Shown: positions 1-7,251 of the stretch, piece after piece | Layout of the letters: each line of letters begins with the position of its first letter | Numbering within the stretch: the stretch's first letter is position 1 | Assembly (NCBI RefSeq): GCF_006489205.2 | Contig: NZ_VFYR02000002.1 | Location: 1-64,000 of the forward strand | DNA from: Brevibacterium sp. XM4083 | GTDB lineage: Bacteria; Actinomycetota; Actinomycetes; Actinomycetales; Brevibacteriaceae | Reading direction: 5' to 3' | DNA length: 64,000 nucleotides | The notes under the pieces: generated by a model | Told to the model about the DNA's origin: nothing | What the model saw: only the letters and a program-made list of their open reading frames with translations | Database searches by the model: none | Translations under genes and position numbers: made by a program

Positions 1-428
1 TGCTCACGGAGAAACGGTTTGCCAATAAGCAGCAGATCGCGGTGGTCACGGCTCGTGACAAGGGGTGTACGTTCCCGGGGTGTGATGCGCCTCCGGGGTG
101 GTGTGATGCCAATCATGTGGTCCCGCATGCCCGGGGTGGGTTGACGGAGATCAACAATCTGGCCCTGGCGTGCAGTGCTCATCATCATCTGATGGATCGG
201 TCGGAGTGGGAGATGCGGATGATGGCCAATGGGCGCCCGGCGTGGGTGCCACCGGCATCGGTCGATCCTGCCCGGGAACCGGTCTTCCATCCCCGGTTCC
301 TGGCCGAGGACATCATGAGCACCCTCTTCGACGACCTCGCCGACACGGGCGGCCACGATGAGGGTGGCGGGGGCGAGTCGGGTGCCAACGGGTCGAGTGC
401 CAACGGGTCGAGTCGGCCACCAGACTGA
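1..428 (+). CDS. HNH endonuclease domain protein (DUF222/13E12 type), 3' part only
   Basis: The reading frame is open from base 3, so the gene starts left of the window; about 141 C-terminal residues are visible. They carry an HNH/McrA-like zinc-finger nuclease motif: a first CxxxxC pair (CTFPGC), the core NHVVPHARGG, then NNLALACSAHHHL. This arrangement is typical of the C-terminus of the abundant actinobacterial DUF222/13E12 repeat family, whose biological role is unclear. The end is low-complexity, with a 15-nt in-frame duplication (382-396 and 397-411) giving ANGSSANGSS. An internal GTG at 42 is not a plausible start because homology-like sequence continues upstream. Family assignment is firm; function is not known. 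Confidence 0.85.
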   Translation, partial: LTEKRFANKQQIAVVTARDKGCTFPGCDAPPGWCDANHVVPHARGGLTEINNLALACSAHHHLMDRSEWEMRMMANGRPAWVPPASVDPAREPVFHPRFLAEDIMSTLFDDLADTGGHDEGGGGESGANGSSANGSSRPPD

Positions 429-450
429 GATCTGAGGGGAGAACTGTGCC

Positions 451-518
451 CGAACCCAATCAGTGCCTGAACCCGATCTGTATCCGAACTCAATCTGTGC
501 CACAACTCAATCTGTGGC
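451..518. repeat. Four tandem copies of a degenerate 17-nt unit
   Basis: Copies start at 451, 468, 485 and 502 and follow the pattern NGAACYCRATCWGTRYC. The array begins 22 nt after the stop codon of the HNH gene. The unit length is not a multiple of three and no gene is supported here. The remainder of 519-633 shows nothing recognisable. This is one of several post-stop arrays in the window. Confidence 0.7.
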
Positions 519-633
519 TATGGGACCATCACCATTTGTGGCTGTGCAACCATCACCTGAACGACACCGCAGCCGACCAGACCGTCGGGGCACCGTCAGC
601 TGAATGCGAACTGCCGACGATACGAACCAAACT

Positions 634-1218
634 TTACTTCGCTGCTTTCTCGGCCTTCGCCGCAGCCTTGGCCTGCTTCTTGAAGGCTCGGACCTCTTGA
701 AGAGTTCCCTCGTCAACGACGTCGGCGATCGAGCGACGGCTGCCGTCCTCACCATAGACACCAGCCGCCTCGCGCCAACCAGGCGCCGTGAGACCGAACT
801 GCTTGCCGAGGAGCGCAAGGAAGATCTTCGCCTTCTGCTCCCCGAAACCGGGCAGGCTCTTCAGACGCTTGAGCACCTCGACGCCGGTCGGTTCACCACG
901 AGTCCAGATCGCCGCGGTGTCACCGTCGTAGTCGTCGACAATGGCCTCGGCGAGCTTCTGCACTCGGGCAGCCATGGACTTCGGGAACCGATGCACGGCG
1001 GGCTTCTCCGCGAACTTCTCGAGGAAATCGTCCGGATTCATCTCCGCAATCTCGGCGACGTCGAGCCTGCCCAGACGCTCAGCGAGCTTCGCCGGACCAG
1101 CGAACGCGACCTCCATCGGGACCTGCTGGTCGAGCAGCATGCCTGTGAGCAGGGCGAAGGGATCCTCGGCGAGGAGTTCATCGGACTTGGGATCACCGGA
1201 GAGATAAACGGTCGTCAT
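634..1218 (-). CDS. HhH-GPD family DNA base-excision repair-like protein
   Basis: This 194-aa protein resembles the actinobacterial uncharacterised HhH-GPD family related to endonuclease III/AlkA DNA glycosylases. Residues 25-40 (LTGMLLDQQVPMEVAF) match the N-terminal helices of the fold, and residues 116-137 (around LKSLPGFGEQKAKI) are a helix-hairpin-helix DNA-binding element. The C-terminus is a Lys/Ala-rich tail (KKQAKAAAKAEKAAK). I chose the ATG at 1218, which begins MTTVYLSGDP; the frame is open 35 codons further upstream but that part is not protein-like. The classical glycosylase Fe-S cysteine cluster is absent. It stands alone, convergent with the HNH gene. Activity on a particular lesion cannot be inferred. 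Confidence 0.85.
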   Translation of the reverse strand: MTTVYLSGDPKSDELLAEDPFALLTGMLLDQQVPMEVAFAGPAKLAERLGRLDVAEIAEMNPDDFLEKFAEKPAVHRFPKSMAARVQKLAEAIVDDYDGDTAAIWTRGEPTGVEVLKRLKSLPGFGEQKAKIFLALLGKQFGLTAPGWREAAGVYGEDGSRRSIADVVDEGTLQEVRAFKKQAKAAAKAEKAAK

Positions 1219-1276
1219 CCCTCCATACTGGCACGTTCGCCGAAATGAAGCACTCGATGTGCGCGTCAGCGTGATC

Positions 1277-1315
1277 AACCGGCGTGATGGGCACCTTGGC
1301 GCCATAACGCCGGTT
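1277..1315 (-). terminator. Hairpin downstream of the nuclease gene
   Basis: A 9-bp perfect stem (AACCGGCGT, 1277-1285, with ACGCCGGTT, 1307-1315) lies 15 nt past the stop of the minus-strand nuclease gene. There is no clear U-run, as is common in actinobacteria. Confidence 0.45.
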
Positions 1316-1329
1316 GTGGTCACTCTTGT

Positions 1330-2427
1330 TCAGTCCAGATAGTTTCTAACCGTTGCGCGGATATGTTCGGCATGTTCATAGATGGACTCAATTCCATCGA
1401 TTGGAATCCGAGTTTCTTTCTTATCTTCGTCGAAGATCCCGAGATACTTTTGCTTCTTGCCGTTGAAATGCAGACGAGCAATTGGCTTCCGATTATTGTC
1501 GTCAAGTATGACCGCGAAATAAGATTTGGCATCGCGCTGCGCGACGCGTTCTGGCTTTACTTCGCTGCATGCAATAGCTTTCACGATTTGATAACCCTCT
1601 AGTTCTTCTAGAGTGGTTTCAATTTCAGTGTCCCGGTTCAGGTCGTCTTCAGCAACTTCGGAACTGCTTATCACTTCTTCGGGCGAGGTGTTAGCGCCCA
1701 TTGATGTATAGCTTGCTCCCAAGGCAGTTTTAAGTCGGTCGTTAGCCTGCTCGTTAAGGTATTGCTTTGCGGCTTTGGTGACGAGTTCTGTGAATTGTGC
1801 CTTCGCTTCTTGCGTGAATCGGCCATCGTACACTCGACTGGTAAACAGTCGGACAAATGCTTCATCTGGTTCTCGGAACTGACTTGCCATCTCCCTCTTG
1901 ATTGCCCCGACATATTTGAGTTCTTCTGCTGCGCTGATGACCGAGTCGAGGTCAAAGATTTCTTTGGACAGTTTCCGAAGTTCGGGAATGAGGGTCTCGT
2001 CCACATCGTTCAGATCCAAGACCAAAAATGGCCGGGAATCCATCTTGTTCGGTGCATCCAAGTCGGTGTAGAAATTGTACACTTCGCCGTTGGTGAGCAC
2101 CGCAATTCGAGCATTTGTGACCGAGAAGTATCTGAAAAGCTGAGACGCGTGCTCTATCCTGATCGACTCTGCTGTTTTCTTGCATTCGATGAGGATCTGC
2201 ACTTCGCCGTCGCGTAATATCGCATAATCTACTTTCTCGCCCTTTTTAACTCCGACGTCTGCAGTGAATTCGGGGACTACCTCTAGCGGATCGAAAATGT
2301 CGTATCCAAGGATTGTTGATATGAACGGCATGACGAAAGCGTTCTTTGTGGCCTCTTCCGTCTGGATTGCGTCGCGTTGATTCTGAACTTTTGTGGCGAG
2401 TGCTGCCAGCCGCTCTTCAAATTCCAA
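1330..2427 (-). CDS. Stand-alone HsdR-N/PD-(D/E)XK restriction-type nuclease (COG4748-like)
   Basis: 365 aa from a TTG start at 2427, chosen because a perfect AGGAGG lies at 2432-2437; the frame also reaches an upstream start at 2460 (376 aa). The N-terminal half matches the type I restriction HsdR N-terminal nuclease fold: KVDYAI (Asp67), then ILIECKK with Glu81 and Lys83, the PD-(D/E)XK catalytic pattern. The C-terminal part (about 285-365) is a separate small domain seen in proteins annotated as predicted type IV restriction endonucleases. No helicase, methylase or specificity subunit is nearby. Base composition is clearly more AT-rich than the neighbours, with frequent A/T third positions, which suggests horizontal acquisition. 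A defence role is plausible but inferred. Confidence 0.8.
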   Translation of the reverse strand: MEFEERLAALATKVQNQRDAIQTEEATKNAFVMPFISTILGYDIFDPLEVVPEFTADVGVKKGEKVDYAILRDGEVQILIECKKTAESIRIEHASQLFRYFSVTNARIAVLTNGEVYNFYTDLDAPNKMDSRPFLVLDLNDVDETLIPELRKLSKEIFDLDSVISAAEELKYVGAIKREMASQFREPDEAFVRLFTSRVYDGRFTQEAKAQFTELVTKAAKQYLNEQANDRLKTALGASYTSMGANTSPEEVISSSEVAEDDLNRDTEIETTLEELEGYQIVKAIACSEVKPERVAQRDAKSYFAVILDDNNRKPIARLHFNGKKQKYLGIFDEDKKETRIPIDGIESIYEHAEHIRATVRNYLD

Positions 2428-2571
2428 TTTTCCTCCTAGAGGGTTTCGATCCTGTCTCACGGGGGCGAATCACACTATATCCGTAGCCAGCCATCGGAGT
2501 GCGATGGGCCGGCCCGCCGTGTCCGGTAAATCGTCCGAACATCAGGCCCGCATCGATCTCTCGGCAACCGA

Positions 2572-2583
2572 TATCATCGAGCC
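2572..2583 (+). promoter_or_regulatory. Leaderless-type -10 element before ychJ-like gene
   Basis: TATCAT at 2572-2577 is followed by exactly 6 nt and then the ATG at 2584; no Shine-Dalgarno sequence is present. The spacing predicts transcription starting at the start codon. Confidence 0.5.
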
Positions 2584-2967
2584 ATGACCTGCCCCTGCTC
2601 CGGAATGCCACCTGGTGCCGGCTTCGACGAATGCTGCGGCCCCGCCCTCGACGGCCAGCGATGGCCGACGACCGCCGAAGCGCTCATGCGATCCCGCTTC
2701 ACCGCTTTCGCCACGAAGAACGCCGACCACCTCTTCCGCACCTGGCATCCGCGCACCCGGCCGGCCGACCTCGGCGTCGACGACCTCGTCACCTGGACAC
2801 GACTCGACATCGTCGACACCACCGGCGGCCTGGAGAACGACGACACCGGAACGGTGCACTTCCGCGCCCACTACCGCGACAGCCTCGGCGACCACATCCT
2901 CGAGGAGAACTCCGCTTTCGTGCGCCGCGCGGGCCGATGGCTCTACCTCGCACCCGCCGAGGACTGA
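2584..2967 (+). CDS. YchJ family protein (UPF0225)
   Basis: A 127-aa protein of the YchJ/UPF0225 family. The N-terminus has paired cysteines (CPCSG at 3-7 and ECCGP at 16-20), the SEC-C-like zinc-binding element. It is followed by the conserved LMRSRFTAF stretch and a C-terminal NTF2-like part (TGTVHFRAHYRD, EENSAFVRRAGRWLYL). The biochemical role of the family is unknown; zinc binding and possible protein association are inferred from the SEC-C-like motif. It is expressed alone, upstream of a separate leader and the DUF2087-MFS pair. Confidence 0.9.
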   Translation: MTCPCSGMPPGAGFDECCGPALDGQRWPTTAEALMRSRFTAFATKNADHLFRTWHPRTRPADLGVDDLVTWTRLDIVDTTGGLENDDTGTVHFRAHYRDSLGDHILEENSAFVRRAGRWLYLAPAED

Positions 2968-3002
2968 TCGCACGGTCCATCTCACGGGCGCCGGACATGA
3001 CC

Positions 3003-3008
3003 TATACT
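3003..3008 (+). promoter_or_regulatory. -10 element for the DUF2087-MFS operon
   Basis: TATACT 36 nt after the ychJ-like stop. A start near 3015 would give a leader of about 150 nt before the ATG at 3167, unusually long for this genome. No convincing -35 hexamer is visible. Confidence 0.4.
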
Positions 3009-3041
3009 CGTGCTCAGCGGCGCATCCGACGCCCAGCCCGG

Positions 3042-3140
3042 TCTGGCACCCCAGCACACAGACCATCCGGCGAAGGGGAGTACATCCTCGGATCGACCCG
3101 TCAGCGGTGAACTCCTGACCGGGCATTGAGCTGGGGCAGC
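3042..3140 (+). promoter_or_regulatory. Structured 5' leader, candidate yybP-ykoY (Mn2+) riboswitch
   Basis: The leader contains GGGGAGTA (3075-3082), the hallmark of the first loop of yybP-ykoY riboswitches, inside nested pairings. P1 is CCCCAGC (3049-3055) with GCTGGGG (3130-3136). An inner helix is ATCCG (3065-3069) with CGGAT (3089-3093). A further stem is CCCGTCAG (3097-3104) with CTGACCGGG (3115-3123). CCGGGCATTGA follows. Sequence and topology are consistent with the Mn2+-sensing class as I remember it, but no covariance model was run. It sits directly upstream of the DUF2087-MFS pair, so that pair would be the controlled unit. Confidence 0.55.
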
Positions 3141-3166
3141 GTTCGGTCGGCAAAGGACTGACCACC

Positions 3167-3658
3167 ATGACGAAGAACAGCGACTTCAAATCCCTCGTGC
3201 GCGAACGCATGGCGCAGACCGGGGAGAACTACACCTCCGCCCGCGCCGCCCTCCTCTCACAGCGGCTCCTCGCCCCCGCCCCGGCGACGAATGCCGACCC
3301 GGTGACCGTCGACCCTGAACTCGCAGCCGCGCTCGACGCCTTCCGCGCGAAGACACGCCGGACTTTCATGCCGCACGGGCGACTCACCGCCATCCCGATG
3401 AAGCGGCGGGCACTCGTCGTCCTCCTCCTCGACATCCGCGACACCGTCGACAGCGACCGGATCTACACGGAGAAGGAGATCAACGAGCACCTCGAACAGT
3501 TCCACGCCGACTTCGCCCGTCTGCGACGCGAGCTCATCGACTACCAGTACCTCGAGCGCAATCCGCACACCGGGGAGTACTGGCGGACCGACACCCTTCC
3601 CGAACGACGAGGGAACATCAGCCAGGAAGCGGGGCATCTCGAACAGCTGCCGCGATGA
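3167..3658 (+). CDS. DUF2087 domain-containing protein
   Basis: 163 aa. The C-terminal half is the DUF2087 domain: a conserved basic stretch (MPHGRLTAIPMKRRALVVLLLDI), then YTEKEINEHLEQFHADFARLRRELIDYQYLERNPHTGEYWR. This resembles a winged-helix-like unit often fused to or encoded beside ArsR-type regulators. It ends with ATGA overlapping the MFS gene by 4 nt, so the two are translationally coupled. A regulatory or nucleic-acid-binding role is suggested by the family but not shown. The start ATG is preceded by AAAGGA. Confidence 0.85.
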   Translation: MTKNSDFKSLVRERMAQTGENYTSARAALLSQRLLAPAPATNADPVTVDPELAAALDAFRAKTRRTFMPHGRLTAIPMKRRALVVLLLDIRDTVDSDRIYTEKEINEHLEQFHADFARLRRELIDYQYLERNPHTGEYWRTDTLPERRGNISQEAGHLEQLPR

Positions 3659-5028
3659 CCGCGCCGACGACCACTCGGGGCTTCCGCTCGTCCCGGTTCG
3701 CCGGCGTCTTCACCTCCGCCTTCAGCGGTGACCTCGCTGCCGCTTCCACCTCGGTCGGGATACCCCTGCTCATCGTGGGACCGCTCGGCGCCGACGACGG
3801 CGTCGTCGGACTGGCTGTCGCCGCCGACGACATCGGCTGGCTGATAGTCGGACCCATCGCCGGGGTCCTCATCGACCGACAGGGATTCCGACGCCTGCTG
3901 CTGACCAGCGAAGCCGTTCGCTTCACCGCATTCGCCGCGATCGTCGGCCTCGCCTTCGCCGGCATGCTGCACCCGGCAGTGCTCATCGGACTGCTCGTGG
4001 CGGTCAGCATCGCCAGCGTCTTCTTCCTCGTCGGCTCACCGAGCCTGCTCGCCACCGGCATCGACCCCGACGACCTCACCAAAGCCAACAGCGCCCTGAC
4101 GTGGAGCCAGTCCGCGGCGATGATCCTCGGACCACCTCTCGCCGGTGCGCTCGTCGGGTTCGCGAATCCCGCCGCCGCACTGCTCGTCACCGCGCTGGGC
4201 TACCTCGTCTCGTTCGTCCTGCTCGCGGCGGTTCTTCGCCATTGGGACGATCCTCAGCAGGGGAGGACCGACCGTGAGACGGCAGACGGCGACACCCGAC
4301 ACGAGGACATCGACCTCCGCGAGAAACAGTGCGATACTCGGCCGGAGTCGTCGGCAGGCACCGAGGAGGCTCGCCCGCGCCGGCCACTCGCCGCCGGTCT
4401 GATCGCCGACGTCCTCACCGGATGGCGATACCTCCTCAGCCGCACCGACGTCATGCGCATGGTCGTGAGCGGGGCCCAATTCAACCTCGCACTGAGCATG
4501 CAGCAGGCCGTCATCGTCGTCTATCTCCTGTCACTCCCAGGCTTCACCGCCTCCCTCATCGGCGTGGCGCTCGGCGCCGCCGGGTTCGGCGGAGTCTGCG
4601 CCGCCATGACCGCCGACCCCATCGCCCGACGCTTCGGTGAGGGACGGGTCGTGTTCTGGTGCGTCCTCGGCGGCACCGGGCTCGGCCTCCTCATCCCACT
4701 GACCACCTCGGTGCCGGGGATCGTCTTCCTCGTTCTCGGCTATTTCGGACTGAGCGTCGCCACCGTCGTCTTCTCCGCGATCACCGGCGCCTACCGCCAG
4801 CGCACGATCCCCGTTGCCCTGCTCGGCCGCGTCACCGCCGCAAGCCGCCTCGTCTCCTGGGGCATCGCACCGTTCGGCGCCCTGGGCGGGGGAGCGATCG
4901 CCGCATCGGCGGGTCCGTGGTGGGGTCTGGCCGCCTCGGCGCTCATCTTCGTCGGATCGGCAGGGTGGCTGTGGGGAATCAAATGGCAGATCAGCGACTC
5001 CGGCGCGTATCCTGAGATTCCCGACTGA
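3655..5028 (+). CDS. MFS transporter
   Basis: 457 aa with about 12 predicted membrane segments. Motif A is recognisable after helix 2 (GVLIDRQGFRRLL, 71-83). A long, charged cytoplasmic loop (about 196-246, rich in D/E/R) separates the two six-helix halves. It resembles the MFS group of small-molecule/drug efflux pumps (enterobactin-exporter-like), with no substrate deducible from sequence. The 4-nt overlap with the DUF2087 gene and the shared structured leader suggest joint control. If the leader is a Mn2+ switch, this carrier could take part in metal homeostasis; that is speculation. Its stop codon lies within the first unit of a 15-nt repeat array. Confidence 0.85.
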   Translation: MTAPTTTRGFRSSRFAGVFTSAFSGDLAAASTSVGIPLLIVGPLGADDGVVGLAVAADDIGWLIVGPIAGVLIDRQGFRRLLLTSEAVRFTAFAAIVGLAFAGMLHPAVLIGLLVAVSIASVFFLVGSPSLLATGIDPDDLTKANSALTWSQSAAMILGPPLAGALVGFANPAAALLVTALGYLVSFVLLAAVLRHWDDPQQGRTDRETADGDTRHEDIDLREKQCDTRPESSAGTEEARPRRPLAAGLIADVLTGWRYLLSRTDVMRMVVSGAQFNLALSMQQAVIVVYLLSLPGFTASLIGVALGAAGFGGVCAAMTADPIARRFGEGRVVFWCVLGGTGLGLLIPLTTSVPGIVFLVLGYFGLSVATVVFSAITGAYRQRTIPVALLGRVTAASRLVSWGIAPFGALGGGAIAASAGPWWGLAASALIFVGSAGWLWGIKWQISDSGAYPEIPD

Positions 5029-5097
5029 GACAACCGCGACTGAGACAACCACGACGGAGACAACCGCGACTGAGTCAACCGCGACTGAGTCAACAGA
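5023..5097. repeat. Five tandem 15-nt units beginning at the MFS stop codon
   Basis: Units GACTGAGACAACCGC and variants start at 5023, 5038, 5053, 5068 and 5083. The first contains the TGA stop (5026-5028) of the MFS gene. Because 15 is a multiple of three, in-frame TGA recurs in units 2, 4 and 5; unit 3 has GGA instead. Confidence 0.85.
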
Positions 5098-5155
5098 GCA
5101 CCCCGACCGACACCGAACTCGCGAATCCCGACACACCGACGCACGAGGAGCACCC

Positions 5156-5665
5156 ATGGGCCAGGCCTACCACGCCGATTCGACCGATCTCACCGACAAG
5201 GAGATCCTCAGCTGGGACACCTTCGGCCAGTCGGCCAGGGATCTCGCACAGACCATCGCGGACTCCGACTACGACCCGGAGATCGTCATCGCGATCGCCC
5301 GCGGCGGACTCCTGCCCGCCGGTGCCCTTGCCTACGCCCTCGGCCTCAAGCTCTCCGACGCGATCAACGTCGAGTTCTACACCGACGTCGAGGAGACCCT
5401 GCCCGACCCGATCCTGCTCGCCCCGATGCTCGACATCGAGGCGATCAAGGGCAAGAAGCTCCTCGTCGTCGACGACGTCGCCGACTCCGGACGCACCCTC
5501 GCCCTCGTCCTCGAACTGCTGAAGAAGAACGGCGCCGAGGCGCAGTCCGCTGTCATCTACGCGAAGTCCGCGTCGATCGTCGACCCCGACTTCGTGTGGA
5601 AGCGCACCGACCAGTGGATCGTCTTCCCGTGGTCCGCTGAACCCCCGGTCGAGCCCTCGAAGTAA
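5156..5665 (+). CDS. Phosphoribosyltransferase (type I PRTase fold)
   Basis: 169 aa. The PRPP-binding loop is clear at 102-115 (LLVVDDVADSGRTL), with an upstream VIAIARGGLLPAGALAYALG segment typical of purine/xanthine phosphoribosyltransferases. It most resembles xanthine-guanine PRTase-like proteins of actinobacteria, which transfer a base to PRPP in nucleotide salvage; the base is not certain. Start at ATG 5156 is supported by GAGGAG 6 nt upstream; the open frame upstream to 4814 overlaps the MFS gene and is a shadow. Confidence 0.85.
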   Translation: MGQAYHADSTDLTDKEILSWDTFGQSARDLAQTIADSDYDPEIVIAIARGGLLPAGALAYALGLKLSDAINVEFYTDVEETLPDPILLAPMLDIEAIKGKKLLVVDDVADSGRTLALVLELLKKNGAEAQSAVIYAKSASIVDPDFVWKRTDQWIVFPWSAEPPVEPSK

Positions 5666-5702
5666 GCCGTTCTCGACGAGACGCGTGCAGGACCGGGCAG
5701 CG

Positions 5703-7022
5703 ATGAGTGCGCAGACGACGACGGCGCGGGTCGACATCCCGGCGCCGTGCGGGACCGTGCGCGCGGTCGTCGACGACGAGGTCATCCGCGCCCGCGGCAT
5801 CCGCTACGCCCGCGCCGAACGCTTCGCTCCACCGGTCGACGAACCTGCCGTCGACACCATCGACGCAACGCGCCCCGGCCCTGCCAGTCCCCAGCGTCAC
5901 ATCGACCCCAACGCCGAATACAGCTTCGACCAGATCGGCGGGCTGACCACCAGCGAAGACTGCCTGCGGGTGAGCGTGACGATGCCGGCCGACGCCCTCA
6001 CCGGAGAGGCGGCGCTGCCCGTCCTCGTGTGGATCCACGGCGGCGCCTACGTCTCCGGCGCCGGTGACGCCGAGATCTACGACCCCCGTGCCCTGGTCAC
6101 CGAGCAGAACATCATCGTCGTCTCCGTGACGTACCGCCTCGGCGTCCTCGGCTATCTCGGCCAGGGCCGGCCCGAGCACTCGAACCTCGGCCTCCTCGAC
6201 CAGATCTCCGCGCTGCGCTGGGTGCAGAGGAACATCGCCGCCTTCGGAGGCGACCCCGACAACGTCACGATCGCCGGCCAGAGCGCCGGCGCCGACGCAT
6301 GCGCCCACCTGATGATCGCCGAGGCGACCGCCGGCCTCTTCTCGCGCGTGATCATGGCGTCGGCGCCCTTGGGGCTCTCCGGAGGCACCGAATCGATGAA
6401 CTGGGCCATGGCCCGCGTCGCCCAGCGCATTCCCGCCGAGGCGAGCGTGCCGGAGATCCTCGCCGCCCAGGACGAGGTCCACAAGGCCGCGCTCGTCGGC
6501 GGACTCCACGCGGGCATGTGCTTCGGCGTCCACTACGGCGACTACCCGCTGCCCTCGCGAGCCGACGCCGCAGCCGCATGGAAGAGCGCGGCACCTGAGT
6601 ACGACGTGCTCATGACCCGCACCGAACGCGAGATCGCCTTCTTCGCGGGGTTCGTCCCCGCCTTCCACCGCCTCCACGCACGCCGGCTGACCTCACCGAT
6701 GCTCGAATCGCTCATCTCCGGCATCACCTCGGCTGTCTACACCCGCGCGGCGAAGGAGTTCTACGACCGGCACCGGATGTCGGGGGGACAGGGCTCCCGT
6801 CTCCTCATCGTCTCCCGTGGGGACGGCAGCTTCTTCGACGCCGCGCACTCCGGTGACCTGCCGCTGCTCTTCCCCGGTCCCGTGTGGGACTCGAGCTTCC
6901 TCGACTACGGGACGACCGCCGAGGTGGCCGGACCTGAGCTGCGCCGGATCTGGGGCCGCTTCGCGAGAACCGGAGCGCTGCCGCGGGTGCCCGTTCCCGG
7001 GCTCATCGACATCCTCGGCTGA
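5703..7022 (+). CDS. Carboxylesterase/lipase family (type B) alpha/beta hydrolase
   Basis: 439 aa. It has the type B carboxylesterase signature: WIHGGAY oxyanion-hole segment, then GGDPDNVTIAGQSAGA with the nucleophile Ser194, and a C-terminal SFFDAAHSGDLPLLF segment that supplies the likely catalytic His. At 439 residues it is shorter than the usual 500-550, mostly in the middle. No signal peptide is visible, so it is probably cytoplasmic and hydrolyses carboxylic esters of unknown nature. ATG 5703 is preferred over the in-frame GTG at 5685; neither has a strong Shine-Dalgarno. Confidence 0.85.
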   Translation: MSAQTTTARVDIPAPCGTVRAVVDDEVIRARGIRYARAERFAPPVDEPAVDTIDATRPGPASPQRHIDPNAEYSFDQIGGLTTSEDCLRVSVTMPADALTGEAALPVLVWIHGGAYVSGAGDAEIYDPRALVTEQNIIVVSVTYRLGVLGYLGQGRPEHSNLGLLDQISALRWVQRNIAAFGGDPDNVTIAGQSAGADACAHLMIAEATAGLFSRVIMASAPLGLSGGTESMNWAMARVAQRIPAEASVPEILAAQDEVHKAALVGGLHAGMCFGVHYGDYPLPSRADAAAAWKSAAPEYDVLMTRTEREIAFFAGFVPAFHRLHARRLTSPMLESLISGITSAVYTRAAKEFYDRHRMSGGQGSRLLIVSRGDGSFFDAAHSGDLPLLFPGPVWDSSFLDYGTTAEVAGPELRRIWGRFARTGALPRVPVPGLIDILG

Positions 7023-7034
7023 GGCCCCGGGCCG

Positions 7035-7076
7035 CCCGATTCCGGGACCCGTGGCCCCGATTCCAGGACCCGTGGC
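7035..7076. repeat. Two tandem 21-nt units after the carboxylesterase gene
   Basis: CCCGATTCCGGGACCCGTGGC (7035-7055) is repeated at 7056-7076 with one mismatch. It starts 12 nt after the stop codon and does not include it. Confidence 0.75.
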
Positions 7077-7147
7077 CCCGCCTGGATGCGACCTCCGTCA
7101 CTGCGGCGGAGAAGCCTGAGAACGGGTACGTTCAAACCCCTACAGAA

Positions 7148-7173
7148 CCCAACACTTTCCCAACACCCAACCC
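7148..7173. promoter_or_regulatory. CCCAAC direct repeats upstream of the surface-fibre cluster
   Basis: CCCAACAC occurs at 7148-7155 and 7159-7166, 11 bp apart (one helical turn), followed by CCCAACCC at 7166-7173. They lie 37-62 bp upstream of a -10-like TACACT (7210-7215) for the vWA gene. Candidate activator binding sites; the regulator is unknown. Confidence 0.35.
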
Positions 7174-7251
7174 GTCCATTCGGCCAGGGTGCTTCGCGCG
7201 CGCGATTCCTACACTCGAACAGTTGCCTCCCCACACTGCTCGAGGAGAACC

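Noticed and set aside
451..518. Possible CRISPR-like array after the HNH gene
   Set aside because: Units are 17 nt, contiguous and degenerate, without spacers and without cas genes.
1..1218. Mobile element because of the HNH gene
   Set aside because: No transposase, integrase, terminal inverted repeats or target duplication is visible; DUF222/HNH genes are dispersed in actinobacteria.
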